From the NCBI GenBank assembly GCA_016713365.1, contig JADJPG010000039.1, forward strand, positions 1 through 55,495: a stretch of DNA of 55,495 nt. Reading direction: 5' to 3'. This stretch comes from Verrucomicrobiota bacterium (GTDB lineage: Bacteria; Verrucomicrobiota; Verrucomicrobiia; Limisphaerales; JADJPG01). A program made the translations under genes and the position numbers. Positions 8,569 through 17,595 of this stretch are shown here, piece by piece (within the stretch, counting starts at the first letter, position 1; the number at the start of each line of letters is the position of its first letter). The notes below the pieces were generated by a model that saw only the letters and a list, made by a program, of their open reading frames with translations, was not told the DNA's origin and made no database searches.

Positions 8569-10047
8569 GTGAAGTGGAAGGCTTGGCTCTGTGCCGCTGC
8601 GACGGTTCTGACCTGGCAAGGGTCGTCTGCGTATGGTGCCGACGCGCAGTGGCCGCAGTTCCGCGGGTTGGGCGGCTCCGGCCTCGGGGCCACGGATTTT
8701 ACAACGCACTTCGGACCCAGCTCGAACGTGGTGTGGAAAACAGCGCTCCCTTCCGGCCACTCTTCGCCGTGCCTTTGGGGCGTGCGGATTTTCCTGACTG
8801 GGTATGCGGATGGAAAACTGGAAACGATCTGCCTGGACCGAAACGACGGCCGCGTGCTCTGGCGCCGCCATGTCGAGCCGGGCAACATCGAGCGCGGCGC
8901 GCAATTGAGCCATCCCGCCACGGCCACGCCCACGACAGACGGCGAGCGCGTGTGTGTCTATTTCGGCGCGTTTGGACTGGCGTGCTACGGCTTCGATGGG
9001 ACCGAGTTGTGGCGCAAGCCGCTGCCGGTGCCCGTCACCTACCACGGTGCGGGTACTTCGCCGGTGCTGGCGGGCGAACTGTTGATCCTGAACGGCGATC
9101 AGGACGCCGGCTCGTCCCTCCTGGCGGTCAACAAGCGTGATGGGCGAACCGTATGGAAGACCGAGCGCTCCGGCTTTCGTCGTGGCTTTGCCACGCCTCT
9201 TCTGTGGCCGCCCGATGCACCAGAGCAAGTCGTCGTGCCGGGCACGCTTCGGCTGGTGTCCTACAGCCTGCGCGACGGAGGCGAGCTTTGGAGCGTGCGC
9301 GGCTTCCCGAACGAAATGGTCGCCTCGCCCGTCGCGGGCGACGGACTCATCTTCATGGCCGGCTGGACACACGGTTCGGGCGTGAGTCGTATGCCGGATT
9401 TCGACAAGCTGCTCGCCCTCGGCGACGCCAACCACGACGGCAAACTCACGCGCGACGAAGCGCCCGCCGGCCCGGCGAAGCAACACCATCACTACATCGA
9501 CTCGGACAAGGACGGCCTGCTGACGCGCGAAGAATACGCCGTCATCGCGCGCATCTTCGACGAGTCGAAGAACATCGCGCTGGCCATCCGGCCCGATGGA
9601 CGCGGCGACGTGACCGACACGCACGTCGTGTGGAAAGCCACAAGGGGCCTGCCTTACGTGCCGACGCCGCTCTGCTACGAAGGCCGGGTTTACCTGGTGA
9701 AAAACGGCGGGCTGGCCTCGTGCCTCGACGCAAAGACGGGCAATTTTCTTTACCAGGAGGAACGCCTCGGTGCGCTCGGCGATTACTACGCGTCGCCGGT
9801 GGCGGCGGCGGGGAAGATTTGCGTGGCGTCGCAACAAGGCGTGGTGGTGGTGTATCGCGCCGGCAACACGCTTGAAGTCCTGGCGCGTAACGCGCTCGAA
9901 GAACCAATCCTCGCCACTCCCGCCATTGTGGACGGCACGCTCTACGTGCGGACCAAGAGCCAGCTCTACGCGTTCAGCGGCGACGGGAGGGCGGCTTTAT
10001 CCAACAGCGACAATTCGAAAAGCCAGGCCACCCGAATCACACCATGA
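8569..10047 (+). CDS. PQQ-like beta-propeller protein with an EF-hand pair
   Basis: The frame is open from a GTG at 8395 that overlaps the previous stop. A standard signal peptide starts only at GTG 8569 (KWKAWLCAAATVL...AYGA), and the intervening DNA folds into a hairpin, so 8569 is preferred; GTG 8551 is an alternative. The mature protein opens with WPQFRGLGGSG and shows repeated blade motifs (GRVLWRRHVEPG; GTELWRKPLP; GGELWSVRG), typical of exported PQQ-like repeat proteins. In mid-protein two calcium-loop sequences are inserted, DANHDGKLTRDE (about 9424) and DSDKDGLLTREE (about 9499), which fit a paired EF-hand. PQQ binding cannot be confirmed; many such propellers are only scaffolds. It overlaps the next gene by ATGA (10044). 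Confidence 0.82.
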   Translation: MKWKAWLCAAATVLTWQGSSAYGADAQWPQFRGLGGSGLGATDFTTHFGPSSNVVWKTALPSGHSSPCLWGVRIFLTGYADGKLETICLDRNDGRVLWRRHVEPGNIERGAQLSHPATATPTTDGERVCVYFGAFGLACYGFDGTELWRKPLPVPVTYHGAGTSPVLAGELLILNGDQDAGSSLLAVNKRDGRTVWKTERSGFRRGFATPLLWPPDAPEQVVVPGTLRLVSYSLRDGGELWSVRGFPNEMVASPVAGDGLIFMAGWTHGSGVSRMPDFDKLLALGDANHDGKLTRDEAPAGPAKQHHHYIDSDKDGLLTREEYAVIARIFDESKNIALAIRPDGRGDVTDTHVVWKATRGLPYVPTPLCYEGRVYLVKNGGLASCLDAKTGNFLYQEERLGALGDYYASPVAAAGKICVASQQGVVVVYRAGNTLEVLARNALEEPILATPAIVDGTLYVRTKSQLYAFSGDGRAALSNSDNSKSQATRITP

Positions 10048-11261
10048 ACGAACATTACGACCCGGACCCATCCCACTCCATCAACCGCCGCGCCTTCTTG
10101 CAGGCCACAGGCCTCGGCGCGGCGGCGCTCGGTCTTCCGGCGCTCGCTCACGCCGCGGAAAAACCAATCCAGGGATTCGAGAAGGCCACGGATGCTCCGG
10201 ATGCTTCCAAGGGTTGGAGGCCGGTTTCCGACCGCAAGATTCGCGTGGGCCTGGTCGGCCACGGGGTCTGCAAATTTGCGGCGGCGTTCGGTTTTCAGGA
10301 CCATCCGAACGTGGAGGTGGTTGCGGTCAGCGATTTGTTTCCGGACCGGTGCGCCGAGTTGGCGAAAGTCACGCGCTGCGTGAAGTCGTATCCATCGCTC
10401 GAAGAGTTGGTGAAGGACGACCGGATCGAAGCCGTGTTCGTCGCCACCGACGCGCCGAGTCATGCGAAGCATTGCATCGAAGTGCTCAAGCACGGCAAGC
10501 ATGTGGCGTCGGCGGTGCCGGCGGTGTTCGGTTCGCTCGAAGAAGCTGACCAATTGCTCACGGCGGTCAAGTCGAGCGGGCGCAAATACATGATGTTCGA
10601 GACGTCATGTTTTCACGAAGACCTTTCCGCGATGCGTCGGATCCACCAGGCCGGCGGGTTCGGCCAGATCGTGTATTCCGAAGGCGAGTATTACCACTAC
10701 ATGGACGAGCCCATCGCTTCGCACAAAGACTGGCGCGTCGGTCTGCCGCCGCAATGGTATCCGACTCACTCCAACGCCTACTACGTCGGCGTGACCGGCG
10801 GGAGCTTTACCGAAGTATCCTGCATGGGCATGCCCAGTCGCATCGAGCATCTGCAACCGGCGAGGAACCGTTATCGAAATCCGTTCGGCACCGAGATCGC
10901 AATGTTCCGCACCAGCGAAAGCGGGATGTCGCGCATGGCGGTCAGTTGGGACACGCCCGGTGCCAGCGGCGAGATGGGGCGCGTGCGCGGCCAGCGCGGA
11001 TCGTTCTACGGCAAGTATGAAGGGCAGGAAAGGAAGCTGCCGAACACGAAGCGCCCGCCGCTTCCACCCGGCGTGGCCGGCGGCAGTCACGGCGGATCGC
11101 ACGGATACCTCACGGACGAATTCGTCACCGCCATCCTCCAAGATCGTGCGCCGCTCGTGGACATCGTCATGGCCCTGAACCTGACCGTCGCCGGCATCGT
11201 GGCTCATCAATCGGCCTTGAAGGACGGCGAGTTGATGAAAATTCCCCAATACAAATTATGA
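10044..11261 (+). CDS. Tat-exported Gfo/Idh/MocA family protein, EKP motif replaced
   Basis: A 405-residue protein with a twin-arginine signal (NRRAFLQATGLGAAALGL, residues 14-31). The Rossmann part follows (IRVGLVGHGVCKFAAAF). The family normally has an EKP motif with a catalytic lysine about 100 residues into the domain; here the equivalent is HVASAVPAVFGSLEEA, with no lysine. The C-terminal alpha/beta domain looks intact (GGSHGGSHGYLTDEFV). Classical NAD(P)-dependent dehydrogenation is therefore doubtful. Relatives in PVC bacteria include proteins that act as sugar hydrolases or oxidoreductases with tightly bound cofactor. ATGA overlaps on both sides (10044 and 11258) tie it into an operon with the PQQ protein and the next Gfo protein. 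Confidence 0.85.
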   Translation: MNEHYDPDPSHSINRRAFLQATGLGAAALGLPALAHAAEKPIQGFEKATDAPDASKGWRPVSDRKIRVGLVGHGVCKFAAAFGFQDHPNVEVVAVSDLFPDRCAELAKVTRCVKSYPSLEELVKDDRIEAVFVATDAPSHAKHCIEVLKHGKHVASAVPAVFGSLEEADQLLTAVKSSGRKYMMFETSCFHEDLSAMRRIHQAGGFGQIVYSEGEYYHYMDEPIASHKDWRVGLPPQWYPTHSNAYYVGVTGGSFTEVSCMGMPSRIEHLQPARNRYRNPFGTEIAMFRTSESGMSRMAVSWDTPGASGEMGRVRGQRGSFYGKYEGQERKLPNTKRPPLPPGVAGGSHGGSHGYLTDEFVTAILQDRAPLVDIVMALNLTVAGIVAHQSALKDGELMKIPQYKL

Positions 11262-12703
11262 ATATCCATGCTCACTCCAACGACTCCCACACTGTCGTTT
11301 CGGATCGCCGGCTTTCCCGCCGTCAGTTTATGGGCGGCATCGCCATCGCCACGGCCGGCTTCCAGGTCGTGCCCGGTTACGTGCTTGGTCTCAACGGCGC
11401 GACTCCGCCGAGCGGCAAACTGAACATCGCGGGCGTCGGTGTCTCCGGTCAGGGCGGGCACGACATCAGCCAGTTCCCAAACCACAACATCGTCGCGCTC
11501 TGCGACGTGGACTGGGCGCACGCCGCCGGCACGTTCAAGAAGTTCCCCCAGGCGCGCCAGTGGAAGGATTATCGCAAGATGCTCGACGAGCAGAAGGACA
11601 TCGACGCCGTCGTGGTGGCCACGCCCGATCATGTTCACGCCTTCGCTTCGATGGCCGCGATGAAGTTGGGCAAACATGTCTATTGCGAGAAGCCGCTCAC
11701 GCACTCCGTCTGGGAAGCACGCCAGGTCGCCACCATGGCGCGCGAACGCAAGCTCGCCACGCAGATGGGCAACCAGGGGCAGGCCGGCGAGGACACGCGT
11801 CGCCTGTGCGAACTGGTCTGGGCCGGCGCCATCGGCCCGGTTCGCGAGGCGCACATTTGGACGGATCGTCCGTCGAACGGGCTGTACGGAGAATACTGGC
11901 CGCAGGGCGTGAATCGGCCGAAAGAGACGCCCGCCGTGCCTGCCACGCTGGATTGGGATCTCTGGCTTGGGCCCGCGCCGCAACGCCCGTTCCATCCTGC
12001 CTACCTGCCATTCAAATGGCGCGGCTGGTTGGATTTTGGGACCGGCGCGCTCGGCGACATCGGCTGCCACGCGTTCGATCCGGTCTTTCGCGCGCTGAAG
12101 CTCGGCGCACCGACGAGCGTCCAGGCCGCCTCATCACGCGTGAACAAGGAGACCCACCCGCTCGCCTCGATGGTGACCTACGAGTTCCCCGCCCGCAGCG
12201 CAGCCGTGCAGGCGAACAACACCCACATCCGCGGCCAGCAAGGCGCCAGCGCGGGTGGTGTGGAGATGCCCGAGCTCAAAGCCGTGTGGTACGACGGCGG
12301 CCTGCGTCCGCCGCGACCGGCGGGTCTGCCGGAGCGGGTGAAGATGGGCGCGAACGGACGCCTTCTGATCGGCGACAAGGGATTCATCCTCGAAACGAAC
12401 GTGTATCCGGAGGCGCGGCGCAAGGAACTCGGCAACGTGGCGAAGACCATCCCGCGCGTGGCGAATCACTACGGCGAATGGGCGCAGGCCTGCATGGGCG
12501 GCCCGCCGGCCGGATCGAACTTCGACTTTGCCGGCCCGCTCGCCGAGGCGGTTCTGCTCGGCAACGTGGCTTTGCACCACGATCTGCGCGAGGAGTTGAC
12601 CGGCAAGAAACTGCTGTGGGATTCCGCCGCGCTGCGGATCACGAACAGCGACGATGCGAATCAGTTCCTGCGCCGCGAGTATCGCGCGGGGTGGGCGCTG
12701 TAG
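11258..12703 (+). CDS. Tat-exported Gfo/Idh/MocA family oxidoreductase
   Basis: A 481-residue protein with a twin-arginine leader (SRRQFMGGIAIATAGF). The N-terminal Rossmann domain reads LNIAGVGVSGQGGHDI, and the canonical catalytic motif is present (HVYCEKPLTHSVWEAR). The larger C-terminal domain contains WDLWLGPAPQRPFHP and GWLDFGTGALGDIGCH, the signature of the big PVC-type exported branch. Substrates of these proteins are usually sugars or sugar derivatives, unproven here. It starts on an ATGA overlap with the previous Gfo gene, whose catalytic motif is lost, so the two may form a working pair. It is the last gene of the plus-strand run that begins at the HzsA-related gene; the island repeat follows. 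Confidence 0.9.
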   Translation: MNIHAHSNDSHTVVSDRRLSRRQFMGGIAIATAGFQVVPGYVLGLNGATPPSGKLNIAGVGVSGQGGHDISQFPNHNIVALCDVDWAHAAGTFKKFPQARQWKDYRKMLDEQKDIDAVVVATPDHVHAFASMAAMKLGKHVYCEKPLTHSVWEARQVATMARERKLATQMGNQGQAGEDTRRLCELVWAGAIGPVREAHIWTDRPSNGLYGEYWPQGVNRPKETPAVPATLDWDLWLGPAPQRPFHPAYLPFKWRGWLDFGTGALGDIGCHAFDPVFRALKLGAPTSVQAASSRVNKETHPLASMVTYEFPARSAAVQANNTHIRGQQGASAGGVEMPELKAVWYDGGLRPPRPAGLPERVKMGANGRLLIGDKGFILETNVYPEARRKELGNVAKTIPRVANHYGEWAQACMGGPPAGSNFDFAGPLAEAVLLGNVALHHDLREELTGKKLLWDSAALRITNSDDANQFLRREYRAGWAL

Positions 12704-12797
12704 TGCGACCACCGACGAAATCGGTTCAAGGCCCGGCCAACTCGGGGGAACAAGTTGAACCCGGCGTTCAAGGTGCAAAGGGCTGAGAAGCCCGACA

Positions 12798-12879
12798 GAC
12801 AATAGCCCAGGGCAAAGAGAGTCCGCGAGCGACGCCCTGGGTTTGAGTCCAACAATTTATTTCAAGCCCTGTGGGGGCG
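12798..12879 (+). repeat. Island-flanking structured repeat, left copy
   Basis: It begins GACAATAGCCCAGGGCAA, forms a stem with CCCAGGGC against GCCCTGGG about 22 bases later, and ends CCCTGTGGGGGCG. An inverted copy lies at 17268-17356. Short intergenic repeats built round GCCCAGGGC/GCCCTGGGC stems are familiar from Verrucomicrobia genomes, as I recall them. The adjacent 12755-12771 (TTGAAC-CCGGC-GTTCAA) may belong to the same element. Confidence 0.7.
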
Positions 12880-12887
12880 GCAGATTT

Positions 12888-13817
12888 CTATTCGCCTACT
12901 TCACGCCATCCATCGTCGTAGAAAAATTGGTTTACAAGGCGAGCGGGGTTTTGAATTCGGACAATGTTGAAATCCTCTTGCTCGGCTCGTTCGACAATGT
13001 AGAGCCAGAAGTTTTCTCCCAACTCTACCGCTTTCTCGAATTGGGTCTTTGACATTGCGACGCCCCTGCCGTCCCAAACGCTCGGACAGGATTTTACTTC
13101 AATGTAGCGTTCGATGTGGCCAGCTTGATTCTTCGATTCCACATCATAGCCCGGATGAGTGTGGGACATCTCTTCTGGGCACCTTCCCGCTTTCTCCTTT
13201 TCGTATTCCATCACCCGCTTCATGCCTGCGCGGTTGAGATCATCGCGATGGTCTTGCGCCGCCTCGGAATCGGAAGCGCCCTCTTGCGGTTCGTCCTTGC
13301 CAACGTAGGTGCGGTAGCGGCCTTGTTTTTGCCGGCTCTCGTGTGGCGTTGCAGTCGGCCTCTCGTCTCGTTCATCTTTCGACTGGTTTGTCGCCTCATC
13401 AAATTTCCCTTGGCGTTCCGCTTTTGGTTCTTCCGACGGACGAGACTCGGCTTTTTCCTGCGGGCGATTTTCGTGGGCCGGCTCATTGGCTTGGGAAGAT
13501 GGAGGCTTGGCTTCGGCTTTCGTGGCCGCTTCTGTCTTTTGGTGTTGTGCAGTCGATTTGCCCGGTGGCGGTTGGTCTGTTTTCAGGCGAAGCCCCCGCT
13601 TCCGCCATCGCACAAGAATGCGGGCGCGAGCAGACGCATCCGCTGAAAGTAAATCCTTCACAAACTCTCTGAGTTCGAGGGTTCCGAAAAAATCTTGGAG
13701 TGCCTCTCCGATCAGTTCTGGGTATTCAGATTCCTCCGCTTTGAGCGCAATCCAGACTCTGTTGGCGTTGGCGTCGAGATAACCTCGATCGTGGCTCAGG
13801 CTCCGCGATTGTAGCAC
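12888..13817 (-). CDS. C-terminal half of split sacsin/NOV-like protein: DUF3883 (NOV_C) domain
   Basis: Residues about 10-60 (DANANRVWIALKAEE; LQDFFGTLELREFV) continue the upstream sacsin-like protein, but in another reading frame. A charged Lys/Glu/Ala/Pro-rich linker follows (about 80-195). The end, about 205-305, is a DUF3883/NOV_C domain with PD-(D/E)xK-like features: GYDVES then YIEVKS. Some such domains are thought to be nucleases. The coding region overlaps the upstream gene by 92 bp, and neither peptide makes sense past the junction. The simplest reading is one gene of about 1430 codons broken by a small indel near 13785-13800, either a sequencing error or a real mutation. The start at 13817 is then artificial. 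Confidence 0.7.
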   Translation of the reverse strand: MLQSRSLSHDRGYLDANANRVWIALKAEESEYPELIGEALQDFFGTLELREFVKDLLSADASARARILVRWRKRGLRLKTDQPPPGKSTAQHQKTEAATKAEAKPPSSQANEPAHENRPQEKAESRPSEEPKAERQGKFDEATNQSKDERDERPTATPHESRQKQGRYRTYVGKDEPQEGASDSEAAQDHRDDLNRAGMKRVMEYEKEKAGRCPEEMSHTHPGYDVESKNQAGHIERYIEVKSCPSVWDGRGVAMSKTQFEKAVELGENFWLYIVERAEQEDFNIVRIQNPARLVNQFFYDDGWREVGE

Positions 13818-16800
13818 TCTTCAGGTTGAAACTAACTTTCGCTTCTTCGACCAGCCTGACCTCCAACTTCGCAATGGCTTCGAGTGAAGCAGAGGCGCGG
13901 CGTTGTCCGCGCCACTTCGGCGAATCCAAGAAGCTCCGAATTTCAGGCGCAGTGATTTGCAATCGTTCCGTCCAGTCGTCAAGCGGCGCTTGCTCACCAA
14001 GCGGGGAAAACACCGGTTGAGCCGTTGAACAGGGCGCAATGCCAAGTCTCTTTGCGAAGTCGATAAGCTCGTCGAACACCCAGAAAGCGACCTGACCGTC
14101 GAAGAGGTGTGCGAGATAATCGTTATCTCGCCATACCAGATCATCACGGTGAAAGAATCCAGTCGTGTTGCCTTTCCGGGCCAGCCAACTCCTCTCCGAG
14201 GTGAGCGCAGTCCACGCCTCAATCCAGGCCAGCAACCGGAGAACTACCTTGTCCTCTTGGATGACGGCCCAGACACGCCGGTAAAGGTTGTGGACTCGCA
14301 ATTGGATTTCCTCAGAAACCACGCCGGACTTGGCAAGCTCGCGGATGGCACGAACGTAATCGAGCGAACTAGCGCGTTCCGCGACACCGACAGAACTGAA
14401 GAACGGCTTCAAGCTTTCAGGATACTGGCTTGAAAGATAGCCGCGCTGTTCCCCGAAAACCGCACTTTCATCCTCCCAAAAAACTGCACCGGAAGAACAC
14501 CACAGTGGGCACGGCGACGTTGTGAAGATGAGCCGCTCACGTTGAAATACATCTCGGACTTGCACACTTTGCCGGGCAAGAAAGGCGTAAATGGTGGATG
14601 GAGTTTCTGGGGCGACCACTTTGCCACTTAACAGGCGAAGATGATGAAGAACGTGCTCCGCGTTTGGCGCAAGATTCAGGTTCAGTGTGTTCGCCAACCA
14701 CTGCGCCGGCTCAGTATCCAGCAGAACGCTGTTGGTGACGTATGCCACACTGTCACCGAGCAATTGGCGGTTGTCAGCTTTGTCCGCAAAAAGTTCGGAT
14801 GGCTTGTGGAGCTTGCCATCCTGCCCCGGCAGCCAAGAGTTTTGCTTCAATTGTTCGACGAAAGCGGCATCAAACGACTGAGAACCAAGATGGCCGCCCC
14901 GGGGTCCATAGATCTCACGCCTTCCCTGCAAGTGCCTTTTTCTGTCCCATTCTGGACCGGGTAGGAGGCGGACGAGAAGTCGCCATGTAGCCTCGGCAGT
15001 TTTCTGGGCCAACGAAAAATCGAGACCTACCAAACCTGCAAATGCTGCCTCCAGCCCGTGGATCAGCCAGTCCTCGGTGTTGTAACCCGCATTCGGCTTT
15101 GGCAATCGTCTGGGCAGTTCAGAACATTTGATTTCCAGGAGGAATTCCTGCCACTTCTTAATCTCATCCGTCGCCAGCTTGTAGCCTGACAGGACAAAGT
15201 ATGCTTCAGGAGTCGCAGCAAAAAAAACTTCCAAGTCATCATTCCCCGTGAACAGACAAGGAAGGTAGGCTCTGTTTGGTGCGACCAATGCGATGGCAGT
15301 GCCAGAAGATTGTTTCCTCGCTTGCAGCAAAGGAGTGATGGAAATCGCCTCGCAAACTTTTCGTTTCTCGCCTGCCGGGACGCGGTCAATCGCGCCAAGA
15401 AGGTAACGGATGTGTTGAAGGTTCAAATCGACTGCGACCGATGCCACCTTCGGGTATTGCGGCAGAAGCCAGTTCAGGATGAATTCCTCCGGGCGGAGTG
15501 GCTTTACACCAAGGTCTTTTAGAAAGGCTTCGACCGCAGCGCCCCCTTCACCGCTCAGGAGGCTGGCCTTCACCACTGGCAACTGGCTTAGAAATGGGGT
15601 GAGTTCCAACCGCTCCGTCTCATTCTCTGGAGGAAGGAAGGCCGGTCGCTCTTGCGGACAAACGTGGTCGCCGCTTTCAAGGCGCACGAGTGCGAGCTTT
15701 CTCACCCGGTCTTTTTCGGCTGCCTGCGCCGTGAGATAGCGGTAGCAGGCCAGCATCCACGCATCGTCTTTGCAACGGAGCCAATCAACTCCCTTTTTGG
15801 CCAGCCATGTAACGAGTTTGCTCGCGCCGATTTCAACGACGCCCGCAGTTTTCACGACCTCGAAACGCCGTTGACTCGCTTTGGTGTCGCGAATGTCTGG
15901 ATGAAGCCAGACCGCACCATCAACGCCGGTCAATTCCACGAGGTCAGTCGCGGAAAGAAGGCCCCGCAACTCCTCGGAAGCGGGATAGAAAACTTGCTTC
16001 GCAAGCCCGTGACCGCCGCTGTCAGTCGGAATCAAAGCGTGCTCCTTGAGCGGAACATTCAACGCGTTGGGAAGCTCCGTCAGGAACTCGGGCACCCCAT
16101 CGTTGGCAACGGGCAGCAAATCGAGAAATGAGGGAGTGAGCATCCCAACATCCCTGAATTGAACAAGGACGCTTGGCAGGAAATTGGCAGTCTCGCTGAC
16201 CAGCCATTTGTTCCAAGCGCTGTCCGTTTCGATGTTGTCCCGTCCCGGCGTGGTCACGTAGCGCGCTTGAAAGAGAAACTTCAGATGGGTTTCTTTTTGC
16301 GTCGGGAGATAGGCGAAGAATACGCAGTCCTCCGTCGGAGTCACCGTCTCGCTGACTGCGCGGAATGCCAAGTCGATTGGCTGCGGTTGATGTGCTGAAC
16401 GGGTAACTCGTTCTCTGGCGTCTTCATCCTCTGCTTCGTCCATCAACTTTTCGACAATCAGACTCGGAGGCGTGAACCGTTTGTTGAGAACAATCCATTC
16501 CTCTTTCGCCAATTCCATGCCCTGAATTGTAGCTGAGAGCGTGACACGCTCTGCGCCTGGGATATTTGGAAATGGATTTCTCTCGCTCAGATAGATCCCA
16601 GTCCCCGCCTCTCCGTCCTGCCACTCCACGGAACGGAGTCGCCGAAGGAAGAGCAAAGCGCGCAGGTCGATATTGCCCAAGCGGTGCTTCAGGTTCGGGA
16701 GCGATGAGTCTCGGAGCCTCTGCTTGAAAGGCAATCGGAGAACTGTCTTGCCCGCATCCACCCACTGTTTCAAACCGGGCGGGACATCGTTGAGTTCTCT

Positions 16801-17184
16801 CGGTTCGAGGTAATTCTCGATGCAGAATCGCGCAGGCCCCGAATAAATCTCCGGCCGGTCGGTGAAAACGTAAATGGACTTAAACCCAATGCCGAATGCC
16901 CCAATCTGCGTGAGGTCTTTGCTGCTCTGACCGATGGCGCAAACTCCGCGGATGTCGCGCTCATCGAAACACCGGCCATCATTCCAAACGATGAGTTCGT
17001 CGGCGTGCAAGACGAAGCCCATCTGCACGGCCTTTTCGTTGTCACCGTGCTTACCCGCGTCGTCAGCGTTCTGGAGAAGCTCGTAAATGAAATGCACCTG
17101 CTCGCTGTAACGCATCAAGCGATGCACGGCTTTGCGCGCGGCTTCTCGCGGGTCTTGTTGCAGGGCTTGGTAGTTGATGGACAT
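13726..17184 (-). CDS. Sacsin/NO VEIN-like HSP90-fold ATPase (N-terminal part, frameshifted near its end)
   Basis: A 1152-residue product whose first 200 residues are a GHKL/HSP90-type ATPase: N-box FIYELLQNADDAG, then WNDGRCFDERD and the glycine motif IGAFGIGFKSIYVF. This is the sacsin-like ATPase domain of plant NO VEIN and related bacterial proteins. The remainder is a long poorly conserved region. The last 25 or so residues (from SATIAEPEPRSR onward) are out of frame; the true continuation is the DUF3883 product downstream. Bacterial relatives occur in variable islands and are suspected defence or stress factors, without an assigned mechanism. The gene lies alone with its C-terminal half between inverted repeats and interrupts two metabolic gene runs, consistent with horizontal acquisition. 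Confidence 0.8.
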   Translation of the reverse strand: MSINYQALQQDPREAARKAVHRLMRYSEQVHFIYELLQNADDAGKHGDNEKAVQMGFVLHADELIVWNDGRCFDERDIRGVCAIGQSSKDLTQIGAFGIGFKSIYVFTDRPEIYSGPARFCIENYLEPRELNDVPPGLKQWVDAGKTVLRLPFKQRLRDSSLPNLKHRLGNIDLRALLFLRRLRSVEWQDGEAGTGIYLSERNPFPNIPGAERVTLSATIQGMELAKEEWIVLNKRFTPPSLIVEKLMDEAEDEDARERVTRSAHQPQPIDLAFRAVSETVTPTEDCVFFAYLPTQKETHLKFLFQARYVTTPGRDNIETDSAWNKWLVSETANFLPSVLVQFRDVGMLTPSFLDLLPVANDGVPEFLTELPNALNVPLKEHALIPTDSGGHGLAKQVFYPASEELRGLLSATDLVELTGVDGAVWLHPDIRDTKASQRRFEVVKTAGVVEIGASKLVTWLAKKGVDWLRCKDDAWMLACYRYLTAQAAEKDRVRKLALVRLESGDHVCPQERPAFLPPENETERLELTPFLSQLPVVKASLLSGEGGAAVEAFLKDLGVKPLRPEEFILNWLLPQYPKVASVAVDLNLQHIRYLLGAIDRVPAGEKRKVCEAISITPLLQARKQSSGTAIALVAPNRAYLPCLFTGNDDLEVFFAATPEAYFVLSGYKLATDEIKKWQEFLLEIKCSELPRRLPKPNAGYNTEDWLIHGLEAAFAGLVGLDFSLAQKTAEATWRLLVRLLPGPEWDRKRHLQGRREIYGPRGGHLGSQSFDAAFVEQLKQNSWLPGQDGKLHKPSELFADKADNRQLLGDSVAYVTNSVLLDTEPAQWLANTLNLNLAPNAEHVLHHLRLLSGKVVAPETPSTIYAFLARQSVQVRDVFQRERLIFTTSPCPLWCSSGAVFWEDESAVFGEQRGYLSSQYPESLKPFFSSVGVAERASSLDYVRAIRELAKSGVVSEEIQLRVHNLYRRVWAVIQEDKVVLRLLAWIEAWTALTSERSWLARKGNTTGFFHRDDLVWRDNDYLAHLFDGQVAFWVFDELIDFAKRLGIAPCSTAQPVFSPLGEQAPLDDWTERLQITAPEIRSFLDSPKWRGQRRASASLEAIAKLEVRLVEEAKVSFNLKSATIAEPEPRSRLSRRQRQQSLDCAQSGGI

Positions 17185-17595
17185 GCGATTCCGCGCTTGC
17201 GATGGCTAAAGGTATTCGATGCGGTTGGGCAAACTCAACCGCGCATGTATCGGTTTGCCCTATCTTTCGCCCCCACAGGCTTGGAGATTTTTGGGGACGT
17301 GACCCAGGGCGGCGTGATCCCGCAGGCGCGGGACTCGCTTGCCCTGGGCTATTGTCTTGCCGCGCTTGCACGCTCCGGCATCAGCGCGAATCAGCGATTA
17401 TCAACGGTTCACCTAATCCGCTGAGGTTTCGTTCCGAACAGCGCGTCAGTTTTTCGGCGGGCACGATCGTTCATTCGGATCAACTGCGGCCATGACCTTT
17501 TGAGTTTTCCACCCGCAAGCATGGGCTTTGACGCGGGTCGACAAAGGCGACGGGGTTGGTTGCTCACGGCATTCCTAGTCTGGCATGGTGTCGGC
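17185..17595. other. Intergenic gap holding the right repeat; no gene seen
   Basis: This 411-bp stretch separates the sacsin-like start from the GH43 start. It contains the right island repeat (17268-17356). Upstream in-frame codons of the GH43 frame (17500-17595) lack signal-peptide character and are treated as untranslated. I see no promoter motif I would defend. Confidence 0.5.
17268..17356 (-). repeat. Island-flanking structured repeat, right (inverted) copy
   Basis: The reverse complement begins GACAATAGCCCAGGGCAAGC and ends CCTGTGGGGGCG, matching the left copy at both ends with a diverged centre and an extra 7 bases. CCCAGGGC and GCCCTGGG again pair, with an internal CCCGC/GCGGG stem in the loop. 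Confidence 0.7.

Noticed and set aside
12755..12771. TTGAACCCGGCGTTCAA palindrome as a ninth FNR-like site
   Set aside because: The arm spacing differs (TTGAAC-N5-GTTCAA), and it sits next to the island repeat, downstream of a gene rather than in front of one.
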